Part shown: positions 35,564 through 46,543 of the stretch, piece after piece
Layout of the letters: the number at the start of each line of letters is the position of its first letter
How positions within the stretch are numbered: the first letter of the stretch is position 1
Assembly: GCA_025618425.1 (NCBI GenBank)
Contig: CM046833.1
Span: 36,467,774-36,531,773 of the forward strand
Source: Heliocidaris tuberculata
Taxonomy: Eukaryota > Echinodermata > Echinoidea > Camarodonta > Echinometridae
Length of the DNA: 64,000 bases
Reading direction: 5' to 3'
The notes under the pieces: model-generated
Seen by the model: the letters and a program-made list of their open reading frames with translations, nothing else
Told to the model about the DNA's origin: nothing
Database searches by the model: none
Made by a program: the position numbers and the translations under genes

Positions 35564-37000
35564 TCTCTCTCTCTGTGACCTTACATGAAAAACAATGCAG
35601 GAATATAAGCATGACACATAACTGTATATTCATGTTGCCTATTTTTATTTTTTTAATAAAATTCACTGTTGGATACTTCAATTTACAAACACTCTTGATA
35701 TAATTCAAACCAGTCTTTACATACATGCACGTGCAGTTTGTATTAGCATCAAACAAGTACATGTGCGTAGGCCTGATATGTAAAATCACATTTTGCACAA
35801 AGTGTTCAACAAAGCTTGAACATTTTACTTTTCTCAGTAAGCAGTGATGTATTTTATTTATTCATGATTAAATGTGATCATGTCTGCCAAATTAAGCAGG
35901 TAACCAAATATTGTAAGTTATAAGCCCATGAATTGTACTTTACTAGTATTTTTGAAGTGTAAAAGTCCTACTCACAGGTGCATTGAAAACCACTTCCAAA
36001 GTGAATGATTACTACATCTCATACCCCTAAGTGGTAGCTTTTGGAGCACATCAGTAAAAAGTACATCTCAGCAACAGTCAATAACTATGTACATCAGAGA
36101 TTTCACATCTGGCACCTGAAGTATGGCAACTTCATGGTCCTGATTAGAAAGCTGTCAAGTCTCGAAATTCACTTCCATCTCATTCATTCAAATTTTAAAA
36201 ATGGGACAAGGATTATCCCTATTACATGTAGATTAACTTTAAAAAAGACATGTATTCAAAATCATACCAAAAAAAAATATTCTTAGTACATTATTATTGT
36301 CAGAATATTCAATCCATTTCACTGTACTTGAGAAAGGCTTTAACATGTTATTTAATTTGTACTCACAGAAAAATACAGAACATTGAATTATTTATCATTT
36401 TAGGATATTTTACTGCTCCCACTACAAATCAAATACATGCAGTAACCCATGATTCCACACAAAATTACAAAATTATAAGATAGATGGAGCAATGACTATG
36501 AGAGGGCATATGAATCATGAAAGCTAATATGCAGAATCACAGTATTCCACACAATATGACTCTGCTTGTGAGAATAACTGGCTGAAAAATTTTTAACTTT
36601 CAAAATTGTGATAAAACATGTAACACATGTTTTGGAAAATTTCTTTCTGAAGATGTTATGTGTTATGAGTGAAGCTCATCTGCATATTAACTGAAAAACA
36701 TACGACTTTACTCTTTTTAAAAACTTTGTTCTTGCAAATAGGATCAACCAGACTATTTTGCGAGAGGTTAAATTTTAGATTGGGGAATCGACAAGCAGCG
36801 ATGATAATTATACATTCGCAAAGTGAAGGTGAATTAGCACAGCCTGCATTGCATACAGCCATGCTGCGCTAGTATGTATGAATGTTGCCAATATTTTAGC
36901 ATGTTAAATTCATGAAAATAAACCCCCTGCAGAATAGATGGCATATACAAAAATTTCTGTAATTTTAATGCATGTACTTCACGGGAATCACGGCCCTTCC
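34870..37000. other. Unassigned AT-rich interior of element X
   Basis: No gene is recognised. C runs occur near 35068 and 35281-35292, AC repeats at 35090-35100 and a CT array at 35492-35575. Several TTTATT motifs (AATAAA on the minus strand, for example near 35854) could serve as poly(A) signals for the candidate gene upstream, but distance makes this weak. Confidence 0.4.
35492..35575. repeat. CT microsatellite
   Basis: An almost pure CT dinucleotide array of about 84 bp. Confidence 0.97.
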
Positions 37001-37009
37001 CCGCTCCTA

Positions 37010-38423
37010 CTACTGCAATTGATTTACAGAAATGTTCATATGACTGTTCATAAAAGTTCTTCTCAAAACCTGCTTCTTTGTCCTTTGGGATGAATCTTGT
37101 TTAGTTCTGGTAGGAGGTGAAGCATGGCTGAACTTATATCTCACATTCAAAGCAAGAAGGTCTTTCAGACAAGTCTTGAGCAGAATCTTCTCATCTTTGC
37201 TCATTTCTGCAGCTTGTACCAGCTTACCTGCATAAATTTTTTTCTCTTTCATTCTTTTTCTTGTGAATGGTTTATCCTCTGTTTTGTCTTTATCCCCCAT
37301 TTGATGCATTGGACTGGAAGAACATGGTGAACCCTTGCCTAAAGTTCACATTGCCTCAGTCATTGTTGTTGGACCTTCAAATGTGGCTCCATTACTGCTT
37401 CTGTCTCGCATGGAATACCGATGGTCCTTGTAGCTGGGAGCATTGTTTTCAAAGACTACAAGGAAACAGAAAAATATAAGAGATTTAATGCCATTAAATG
37501 AAATACCATGCTATTTGATTTAAAAACACATTAAATCCAATCACCTTCTACTACTTTAATGTATATTGAACTTTTGAAGTGGCATTAAATCCCCATAGCA
37601 TACTGCCCGGAGTGAATGGGGGAGGGGGCTATTTCAATAATAACGCTGATTGGTTAAAATGTGATTGGGTCTATTAATAGATTGTCTTCATCCAGTAATT
37701 TTAGTAATATTGTAAAATAGGACATGCCATTCATTCACGCAGCATAGCAGTACTTCAATGCTAGATTACCTGATTCAACATGTTCACCTCTTACTATGCT
37801 ACAAATTTGGGGTTTCGGAGTTGAAATTGAAATTTTGAATAGTATTTTCCTCTCATGTATGAATGATCTAGAATGGACCATAGCCTGCTTACACATACAA
37901 AAGCTACTGAAGGCTATTCACCTGTGAAATCTAATGTGGAGTACAAGCTTGTATGTATTGTAAGTGATATTTGTATCAATCATGCATAGCTTTGCTAGAA
38001 AGTAACTGCTTAATTCATAATAAAAATGGTTGTTTAGACATTAATATTTTCATAATAAAATAGCCTTCCTACAATATTGTGATATCCTATAAAGGAAATA
38101 ACTATTTGTGGGTAAATTCAACTGATTTTTTAGTTAAGCCCACGCAAAACTCAAACTAAACTAAAGGAGTCAATCCATAACACAAATACCAATGCATGGG
38201 ACTGGTAGTTGAAAAGTTGGGCCGACGGTTCATGCAAATAAAACCTGGAGAAAATTAGACTGTTCATAATAATGCTTTCCCCAAATACACAAAAATATAA
38301 CTCTAATTAAATACCTTCATGTTCTGCTCTTTCTTGCTTCTTCCTGGCCCTCTCAATCTTAGTTTTGTTGGTGAATCGCTTGATTCAATGGTCATGGTAT
38401 ACGATGCTCTGTGTGGCAGACAT
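37010..38423 (-). pseudogene. Candidate two-exon gene with two in-frame TGA codons
   Basis: Function is not recognised. Exon 1 runs 38423-38315, from ATG in an ACCATGTCT context to donor AAG|GTATTT. Exon 2 runs 37455-37010, after the acceptor TTTCTGTTTCCTTGTAG. Together they give 555 nt in one phase: 184 codons plus stop. The product would be basic and charged, with RARKKQERAEHE just before the junction, FENNAPSYKDHRYSMRD just after it, then KTEDKPFTRKRMKEKK, SKDEKILLKTCLKDLLALN and a C-terminal NSHMNISVNQLQ. Codons 13 (38387-38385) and 73 (37348-37346) are TGA, each one C-to-T change from CGA. The 859-bp intron contains a dispersed repeat (37764-37960). Alternatives: a real protein starting at the Met at 37309 (99 residues), or chance frames. 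A competing frame from 38395 gives 58 residues across the same splice. Confidence 0.4.
37764..37960 (+). repeat. Dispersed repeat D, copy 1
   Basis: GATTACCTGATT, GAAATTTTGAATA, TATTTTCCTCTCA, TAG(A)ATGGA, GCTTACACATACA and TGTGGAGTACAAGCTT occur here in the same order as at 61073-61260. By-eye similarity is about 70-75%. The class is unknown. Confidence 0.65.
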
Positions 38424-38460
38424 GGTACATGCACACAAACACTCAGAGTACAGGGGTTGT

Positions 38461-38510
38461 GATTGGCCATTTGCACTCAGGTCTCTAATAGCCGAGCTGT
38501 GATTGGTCAC
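38461..38510 (-). promoter_or_regulatory. Two CCAAT boxes upstream of the candidate gene
   Basis: On the minus strand GGCCAATCAC (38470-38461) and GACCAATCAC (38509-38500) lie 40 bp apart, about 40 and 80 bp upstream of the exon 1 ATG. Paired CCAAT boxes at this distance are usual for NF-Y-type promoters. The upstream box falls at the inner edge of the right arm of element X. Confidence 0.45.
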
Positions 38511-39299
38511 TTAAGGAGCAGATATGACATCATCATTGCAGGAAAGCTGTCTGCTAATTGTAGCAACTTTATATCAAAATTGTGAAAATATGCCCAAAAT
38601 CTGCAAATGGGAACATTCACCATTGCTCTTAGATATATGTCCATTAATCATTTATGACAAAATTAAGTACTTCCCAGATATGGACCACGGAACTGAAGAA
38701 TTTTGAGGCTCGGCCCATGGCCTACTGAATCAGTTTATAGCTTCCACTGTTAGCTGGATTACAGGCGCACGACACAACTAGTCTGGTTCACTATGTAAGA
38801 AAATGGGCTTTCGTTCAAAATTTTTGGAGATTAGCAAAACTATACATTTTTATAATCGTTAGAACTTGAGAAATTCAAAAATTGATGTTGGCATTTGCAC
38901 AAATCACCGGCATAGCGGTCATTTTGGATTTTCAAGATGGCCGCTATGTGTAACTCGTATTGAACAAATTAGAAGATATTTTTTTAACAGAGCCTCATCT
39001 TACTATGTATGTATCATATTAAAGGGCATTAAATTTTCTACAACATGATACCACATTTAATGGGTTTGGTGATGATTTGCGATACAATTCTTGGCCAAGA
39101 ATGTGATTGTTTACATAATTTTTTACAAATATGAATTTCTTCAAAATACGTATTTCTCATTATTTCAAAAATTATCTTCACTAATTAGTTCAAACTTTTC
39201 AGAAAACTGCCCATATGTACGGTTAATATCATATAAAAATTGCAAGTCCATTGCTTATCAAACAAAACATTTATAGCTCTCTAAAGTTGACACTTTAAT

Positions 39300-41364
39300 A
39301 TTAGCTAAAGTAGAGAATCGATAACAAAAGTGGTTACTAAGTGCTGCCTTCTCCCTGACAATGGTAACATTGGGAGACGTGAAATGGCTTATTTCGGTAG
39401 TACATGCTATTGTCATGCAGATGAATATTTTTATAGGAAGTGTGATGTCAGATGATTCAGTACGATCATATTTTAGTGATATACAATTGTTTATTAGTTT
39501 CCGTTGCTATGATACAAATGTGACTAATAACCGATAATATGTGTTGTGAAATAAAAAGGCTAACTGTCCAATAATATGTATGAGGAAACCTGGTTTTAAG
39601 TGATAATCACGATTCACACTCCAACATACGTATATACTATAGGGTACAGAACTTGCACCCCTACATGTCCATGCCTTCCCCTCCCCCTTTCTGTTTTTAA
39701 AACGAGACAAATTAGTACAAAGTAATATTCATAAAGTACTTTGGATAATGGTAAAAAAATCAATGAGCCTTGACAAATCATTAAAATCTCATGGTTACTG
39801 GAAAAATATCTGCCAATGCCTTACCATTCTTCCCCCCCCCCCACCCCCCTTCCCCTCTAAAATTTAACTTAAAACAATACCTACAAGTATTATTGGTACA
39901 AGGAAGCAATTGAGGCCATCAGTGAAATAACATGGGATCTGTATTCACGTGATAGACAAGATTTACACTCTAAAACATGTAGATACTTGGAGGTAGGGTT
40001 CAAAACTTGGGCCCGCACCCCCTCCCCATCAACCCCTCCCCCTCATCCCCCCCCCCCCCCCCCTCAGTTGTACAGGGAGGACATATTGATACCAAACAGT
40101 TTTTACCAACAATCCAAGTCTGGTTGACCGCCAAAATTGGGTCCCCTGTAACATTTCCAAGCACTTTCAATATTAAAACGAGCATAGTCTTACGAGGTGG
40201 GGAGGGGTGGGGGCTAGGGGCTGAAAGTAAAGTTTTCATTTGGGCAAGAGGCGTCAGCTCCCCCCCCCCCCCCCCCCCCCCCACGGCTCAGTTGTAGATA
40301 AAGTTCATCGGTTAATCTCAATCAGCGCATTTCACGCCTCTCTAAATTTTGACCTTCTTCATTTCAGCATTGCAAAAAATCTTTTGCCTCGAAAGATCCT
40401 TCTAAACTTAGATGACGTTTTGAGTAAAAAGTGATTTAACACAATATTTCTTGCTACCACTGTTTATCTTTTTTTTGGGAAAATTGTCTTATTTAAGCTT
40501 TACTATTTACCTTAAATAGAAGAAGTGTAAGCAAAAAAAAAATGTGACCTTTCGAGATTTTTTCTCTGTTTTTGTACAAAGTGGTTAAAACGCAATATTT
40601 ATTATTCTATTTGTATATCTTTATTTCTCTTTATTTATGTTATTAAGATATTTACTATTTACCTTAAAAAGCAGAACTGAAAGTAAATAAAGTAAAAAAA
40701 AACCCAATATGACATGTAGGAAATGATTATTTTAAAGGTTGTGAGCTGCCTGTGCTGTAATGGCGTGATCCTACATGTATACAATTGTAATAGATTAGCC
40801 TAATTGGAGTACCCTTAAACGTCTTTGGGCCAAGTAAAGTATGTAATAAATATTTGTTGTACTGTAAAATACAATTATTTAGTTTGCACATGCTGGTCGA
40901 CATATTAGAACAGGAAGTCTATCTCTAGTTTGGTACAGTATAATTGAGTAGTAGGTTACAATAATACAGCTAAAGAACTGCACTTGGTATTTAATTCAAG
41001 GGGTAGTTATCCAGGGGAGGGGGGGGGGGCTGACCAGTGATGATAGTCGATGGGAAAGTTCGTAGACTGAAAAACAAAAGTAGTTAAAAGTGACTTTATT
41101 CATTTGCATTCAATTGTTTTTCAACTATATATCTTGCTTTGTAGGTCTGTTATTAGAGGGTCTTTTTTCTGAATCAATATTCAGATAGAAAAGGGATAAT
41201 AAAAGAAGAAGAAAATACAAATGATCTACAAAGAAATAAAATCAAATTGCTGTTTTTCATTTAAATTGTACAAAAATATAAATTCTTGCCTGAAGAGAAG
41301 AAAATTAGAAACCAAAATATAGCATGACTGTATAATTTTTTTTAATTTGGTGTCAAAATATGTG
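39300..41364. other. Non-coding centre of element Y
   Basis: No gene is recognised. C runs lie at 39833-39850, 40049-40062 and 40260-40282 and a G run at 41020-41029. TTTACTATTTACCTTAAA occurs twice, at about 40500 and 40650. Confidence 0.5.
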
Positions 41365-41524
41365 CAAGACTTCAAGGGCAAAATCCAGAACGTGGCACAG
41401 TTTCAGTTTAGAGACGAATTGAAATTTGTCTGAGGGCTCCTATACAAGACTTCAAGGACAAAAGCCAGAACGTGGCATAGTTTCAGTTTAGAGACGCAAT
41501 GAAATTTGTCTGAGGGCTCCTAGC
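41365..41524 (+). repeat. Two-copy tandem repeat, 80-bp unit
   Basis: CAAGACTTCAAGGGCAAAAT...TCTGAGGGCTCCTA at 41365-41444 is repeated at 41445-41524 with only a handful of substitutions. Confidence 0.92.
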
Positions 41525-41639
41525 GCCCCAAATGCTTAAAGTGACGGAAGAATCAAGATTATAAGTTTGTGATAGCACCAAATATTTCCCTTATCAAGGA
41601 AACATAAGCATCATATTTCATATAGTTTTTATGTTGACC

Positions 41640-42150
41640 ATAGAGAAAGGGCAAAATATGCATTTTATGTCGGTCATTTTGAAGATCCAAGAAGTCTAAA
41701 TATGTCACCAATTGTTTTATCGACCAAGAAAAGGATTATAATATTTTTTGCTAAGTTCCTAGGTTGACCAGAAGCAGAGAGGAGGCAACTTATATATTAC
41801 ACGTATGCCATTTTGAAAATAAAAAATGGCCTCCATGTGCGAGGAAGCGGTAGAAGAAGATGTCTAGATGTCACCATTTGTTTTCTGCATCCATAAATAG
41901 TAGGACTGGCCCATTTCATTACGTTTATACCTTTAAAAGAAGCTGAGATAAGGCAAATTATGTATTTTATGGCGGCCATTTTGAAAATCCAAAATGGCCA
42001 CCAAGCCGGTGTTTGTGCAAGTGCCAACATCATTATTTTGCTTATCCATGCTCTAACGATTCCGAAAATGTATAGTTTTGCTAATCTTCGAAAACTTTGA
42101 ACAAAAATATATAGTGAACCTGACCAGAAGGCAGCCCTTGGCTTTATTTC
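41640..42150 (+). repeat. Diverged repeats of the CATTTTGAAAATCCAAAATGGC block
   Basis: Units with TATTTTATGGCGGCCATTTT and AAAATGGC occur at about 41665, 41805 and 41965, about 150 bp apart. The last extends through GTATAGTTTTGCTAATCTTC and ATATAGTGAACCTGACCAG (to 42135), duplicating the terminal block of element Y at 42520-42690. Confidence 0.75.
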
Positions 42151-42712
42151 TCTGTTTTATAAAATATCAAAGTGTGAACTTTAGAGTACTATAACTTTTT
42201 TGTTAGATAAGCAATGAACTTGTAATTTTTATATGATATTGACCCTATATATGGTTGATTTTCTGTAAAGTTAGAAGTCATTAGTGAAATGGACTTTTGA
42301 AATATGGAGAAATATGTATTTTGAAGCAATTCATATTTTTGAAAAAAAATGATAAAAATCACATTTTCTGCCCCAAATTATTGTACAAATCATCACGAAA
42401 CCCATCGAATGTGGTGTCATGTTGTAGAGAATTTAATGCCCTTTAATATGCTACCACGAAAATGACAGAATCAGGTTCTGTTACAAAAATATCTTCAAAA
42501 GTGTTCAATACTAGTTACATATGGGGGCCATTTTGAAAATCCAAAATGGCTGCTCGGTCAGGGTTTTGTGCAAATGCAAACATCAATTTTCGGATTCCCC
42601 ATGTTCTACCGATTCCAAATATGTATAGTTTTGCTAATCTCCAAAAACTTTGAACAAAAATACATAGTGAACCTGACTAAACGCCCAGTTGTGGAGTTGG
42701 CTTGGCCTTTAA

Positions 42713-42890
42713 GGGCTGGTCACATTTGTCCGATAACGATAACGAGATTTTCAATTAAAGCTACACCCCACTATATGGTGAGTACGTGTGAGTATGCTCA
42801 TGTCTCTAGTAGGGCACTCTAATAGGGTGTACCTTTAAAGCAAAATCTCGTTATTGTTATCATTATCGGACACAAGTCATGTGACCGGCC
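42713..42890. mobile_element. 178-bp MITE with TCCGATAACGATAACGAG arms
   Basis: GGCTGGTCACATTTGTCCGA with TAACGATAACGAGATTTT at the left pairs with AAAATCTCGTTATTGTTATC and ATTATCGGACACAAGTCATGTGACCGGCC at the right. The central ~90 bp is unique. It begins about 15 bp beyond the right end of element Y. Confidence 0.9.
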
Positions 42891-43123
42891 GTTTACATTC
42901 ATCAATCAGTTTATATAATACACCAACATCCAAGACAAATCACACCTAGAGTTTCAACAAAAGCATGTCTCCCTGGCGACATGGAAGATCAATTTTTCTA
43001 GTTCAATTGAATCAATTTTGACAAATCAGTGAAACGTCACCACTGAGAATGGAGAACCCTACCAAAAAAGAAGAAAATATGAAACCTAATCCTGGACAAT
43101 CTTATTACGTCTTGACACATTTC

Positions 43124-43174
43124 GTGACCGGAATTTCAAGCTTGCTACAATACTTAGCAAATAATTCCGGTCAC
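43124..43174. repeat. Perfect 12-bp inverted repeat, 51 bp overall
   Basis: GTGACCGGAATT and AATTCCGGTCAC are exact complements 27 bp apart. It is too small to classify. Confidence 0.7.
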
Positions 43175-43510
43175 CACTGCATCCAGTGAAATGATATATT
43201 ATCACAGTGTAAACACAGTGTGTCACCCGTCGTGCCAACACGACGATAAATTATCTTTTCAAATTAGTCCCGTGTTCCTACAGACTGATATGATTTGGGA
43301 AGAATAAGTTGACCGTGACCACTCGAATTTATCATCACGAATTGTTGTTGAGACAGCAGACCGTTAAGCTTCGAAGCCCCAAAGAGGTATGGCCTCAATA
43401 TCCGTGATCCCATTTAAGAATCAATTTACGGACCCTTTTCTTTGTAATATCAAATTGGATGTTTATCTTATACCTTTGTCGAATGTCACTTTAATTTTGA
43501 TATAAAGATA

Positions 43511-43529
43511 TAGTAGTATTAGTGCTAGT

Positions 43530-43592
<63 letters not shown>

Positions 43593-43730
43593 TAAAGTAT
43601 CAGTAGTACAGTAGTAGTTGTAGAAGTAGTAGAAGTGGTAGTAGTAGTTGTTGTAGTGATAGTAATGGTGGTAGTAGTAATAATAGTAATAGTAGAAGTA
43701 GAAGCAGCAGCAGCAGCAGCAGCAGTAGTG

Positions 43731-43802
<72 letters not shown>

Positions 43803-43812
43803 ATTGTAGTAA

Positions 43813-43865
<53 letters not shown>

Positions 43866-43868
43866 ATT

Positions 43869-43902
<34 letters not shown>

Positions 43903-44028
43903 CAGTAGTAGTAGTAGTTATGGTAGTAGTAGTAGTATTATAATTATTATTATTATTATTAGTAGTAGTAGTAGTGGTAGTAGTAGTAGTAGTAGTAGTA
44001 GTAGTTATGGTAGTAGTATTATTATTAT

Positions 44029-44059
<31 letters not shown>

Positions 44060-44125
44060 TACAGTAGCAGCAGTACAGTAGTATAGTAGTAGTAGTAGTA
44101 GTAGTAGTAGTTATGGTAGTAGTAT

Positions 44126-44178
<53 letters not shown>

Positions 44179-44286
44179 AAAGTAGTAGTAGTAGTAGTAG
44201 TTGTGTGTAGTAATAATAATAGTAGAAGCAGCAGCAGCAGTATTAGTATTAGTAGTAGTGGTAGTAGTAATGGTAGTAGTAGCAGC

Positions 44287-44320
<34 letters not shown>

Positions 44321-44350
44321 TACAGTAGTAGTAGCAGTAGTAGTAGTAGT
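43511..44350. repeat. AGT trinucleotide mega-array
   Basis: About 840 bp of AGT/GTA repeats with AGC, ATT and GGT interruptions. On the opposite strand this is the ACT motif of 33052-33753, so the window holds two large arrays of one motif in opposite orientation. Poly-Val and poly-Ser open frames are artefacts. Confidence 0.98.
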
Positions 44351-44800
44351 TAACTCATATACTTTAACGCAGAGTTAACTCCCTTCTGCCCCTCAACAGA
44401 CGAAATATCTTTTCATTTTTCCCGTTTTCTTCCTCTCTCTCTCTCTCCTTCTTTTTTTATCACTTTTACGCACTATCTTTTCTCTCTCTGCATAGAAAAT
44501 GTGTTTTCATCTTTATTCGTTCGTTCGTTTATTTCTGTTTCCATAAAAAATATAATGTATAACATAATAAAAACTTGTAATTGCAATGAGCAAACGAATA
44601 TGACATAATGCGTTTATAAAAAAGGTAATTAATCTTAAAAAGCCGCAGAGGCCTTGTCTAGAAGTCCTCTAACAAAAACTCTTGGAAGTAAGTTAACTTT
44701 TTACCATAATTATTTATATTCAATTTTCAATAATAAAGTTAGTGTGTAAGATAATAAAAAAGATAATTAAACAATTAAATAATAAGACATGTCAGAGATG
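44351..44800. other. Unassigned AT-rich sequence
   Basis: No gene is recognised. Short CT runs occur near 44432-44446. Confidence 0.45.
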
Positions 44801-44807
44801 GAAACAG

Positions 44808-44946
44808 CTGGGGTGTTTTATTAAGTGTCTTGTCAGTGATTTTTACTGACAAATTTGCTCTCCGCCGATCAGATGCAAGGATTTCAGTAGCTTATAACAG
44901 TTATTGCAACTTGTCACTGATGACAAATTTTATGAAACGGGACCCG
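44808..44946 (+). mobile_element. MITE family A, copy 3
   Basis: Opens CTGGGGTGTTTTATTAAGTG and closes TGACAAATTTTATGAAACGGGACCC. The interior matches the copy at 3432 nearly base for base (CAGATGCAAGGATTTCAGTA, GCTTATAACAGTTATTGCAA). Confidence 0.88.
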
Positions 44947-45005
44947 GCTATACATTTATTAAACAATAGTTACATTTCTGAGTATCTAGTTTTATTTATT
45001 CCCCT

Positions 45006-45040
45006 CCCCCCCCCCCCCCCCCCCTCTCTCTCTCTTTCTC
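45006..45040. repeat. Poly(C) run and CT repeat
   Basis: About 18 C residues followed by CT dinucleotides. Confidence 0.95.
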
Positions 45041-45751
45041 GATAGTTCACTGTCTCTAACCCTCTTCTTACATCTCTTCAGCATGTTGTTATCTCTACCG
45101 GCAGTTCAATAAACTGGGCTGTCAATACTTCTCTAGGCACGCCATAACACACAAAATGGCCTCCACAGCCACTACACACAGTGAAGTGCCATTTACCTAA
45201 CCGTCCGTGTATACTCGACCGGCGTAACCGGTCATTAATTCCATCCGACAGATTTGCAAAGGGGAGGGGTGTAAACTAAACTGTATTTTCGATATTCACA
45301 ATAAAATTCAAATTATATGTGTAAAGTTAGATCTACTAGCCATCAATCGACGTATGATTGACTAACAAATACTGATAATGTAAAACTTCTCGCTTTGTTA
45401 TGCGTAAGTTCTATTTACGATACCATACATTGTATAAGTTAAAAAGTTGAGACATGGTATTGTTCGAATTTAAAAAATTCGTTTGTCCCCCTTTCATCTA
45501 AAAAAACAGATTTATTTATTTATTATTAGGTTGTACAGAGTATTATGAGTATTATAAATCATTTACTGCTATGATTATTGTTACTGTTTTCTTCCTTATT
45601 GATTTCATTGCTCATCCTCCCCCCCCCCCCCCTCCTCAACCCGGCTGATGGTTGAATGAAAGTACGGTATAGTACAGACCACTCAATGCTGCGAATGAGT
45701 ACAACTATTTTATAGTAAACTACTTACAAACCATAGAGTTACATTACGTAC
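45041..45751. other. Unassigned sequence
   Basis: No gene is recognised. A C run lies at 45620-45631. Confidence 0.4.
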
Positions 45752-46074
45752 TAAACGCAAAACAGACGCATTTACATGTGCTCGAAGCGTCATTCCCATT
45801 GCGTTATAACTTTTGCTAATCAAGCCTAAGCTGGAAATTAGTGCAAGCTTCATTAATTCAGAGCAAGTAACTGTTCATTTGGCATTCATTTTTTTGTTTT
45901 TTGTTTTTGTTTTTGTTTATTGACGTAACTCTCTGAAAGCGCGTCAAAGTATTGCGTGTACTGTCCATTTTACAATCACATTTTAAGCGATATCACTCTT
46001 TCATGAATGACGCGCAAAAGGCCGTATACAAGTCACTGACGCGGTTCTGACGTCAACAAATGACGCCTCGCAAC
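45752..46074 (-). mobile_element. TIR element family C, minus-strand copy
   Basis: On the minus strand it starts GCGAGGCGTCATTTGTTGAC and carries AACCGCGTCAGTGACTTGTA. These match GAGGCGTCATTTGCTAAC and GACCGCGTCAGTGACTTGTA of the element at 22531. GCGTC/GACGC motifs recur along its length. The far end is less certain. Confidence 0.65.
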
Positions 46075-46481
46075 AAGAAGAGAACCCCATCTGCTTTTAC
46101 CCCACCCGTCTTATATCCTTTCCCTCCCAGGTTTGACTGTCTGCTTAAAAGCTTTCATGCCCCTCTTTCCCCCCACAAAGTCACGGGCATTGTTTAGAGT
46201 TTGGCAGTAAAGCGGTGTATTTAAAACAAAGTAAATTCACCGCAAGACCCTCACTAAATAGTGAGAAGATCTCGCCCGAGGAGGGTCTATAATTATCAAA
46301 AGTTAACGGTCGCGCGTGTATTGATGAGGAAAGGGCTATTTTGATCTGTAAAGTTGTTTTGACGAAGTAGTGATTCCACATTTTGTTTGCAACCCCCAGG
46401 TGTGAATAAATAGAAATTGAGGTAGGATGGGGCTCTATAGCACGACGTTGGCCATCACCTAATATTAATGACAGACAGAAT

Positions 46482-46482
<1 letters not shown>

Positions 46483-46538
<56 letters not shown>
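46483..46538. repeat. AG microsatellite
   Basis: A pure AG dinucleotide array of about 56 bp. Confidence 0.98.

Positions 46539-46539
<1 letters not shown>

Positions 46540-46543
<4 letters not shown>

Larger units (their letters stand above)
34554..38724. mobile_element. Element X: 4.2-kb segment with long diverged inverted repeats
   Basis: The left arm begins TAGACCGTGGGCCGAG and the right arm, on the minus strand, TAGGCCATGGGCCGAG. Both continue with AGTTCCGTGGTCCAT(C/A)TCT, GGGAAGTAC(C/T)TAA, ATGTTCCCA...TTGGGCAT and GATGTCAT, with GG(T)CAATCA-type sequence at the inner end. Arms are roughly 230-300 bp and perhaps 70% alike by eye. Between them lie a candidate two-exon gene (37010-38423, minus), a CT microsatellite (35492-35575) and AT-rich sequence. 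It could be a decayed DNA transposon or two unrelated copies of one short repeat in opposite orientation; no transposase motif is visible. Confidence 0.5.
38765..42700. mobile_element. Element Y: 3.9-kb segment with ~530-bp inverted repeats
   Basis: The left arm 38765-39290 and the right arm 42170-42700 are inverted copies. Matching blocks include CATAGTGAACC(A/T)GACTA, AGATTAGCAAAACTATACAT, GATGTT(G/T)GCATTTGCACAAA, TTTTCAAGATGGC, TTAAAGGGCATTAAATT, ACAACATGA(T/C)ACCACATT and TCATATAAAAATT(A/G)CAAGT. The ~2.9-kb centre has no recognisable protein. It abuts element X on its left. Likely a non-autonomous or hollowed-out DNA transposon. Confidence 0.62.

Noticed and set aside
36730..36760. Similarity of TCTGGTTGATCCTA (minus strand) to the start of 18S rRNA
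   Set aside because: Only about 11-12 bases match and the sequence then departs; no rRNA follows.
37314..37349. A third exon boundary in the candidate gene (36-bp intron with GT...AG)
   Set aside because: 36 bp is too short for an intron here, and the length is a multiple of three with the same frame on both sides, so a single exon with one TGA is simpler.
43635..44328. Valine- and serine-rich frames of 102 and 71 residues
   Set aside because: They are translations of the AGT array.
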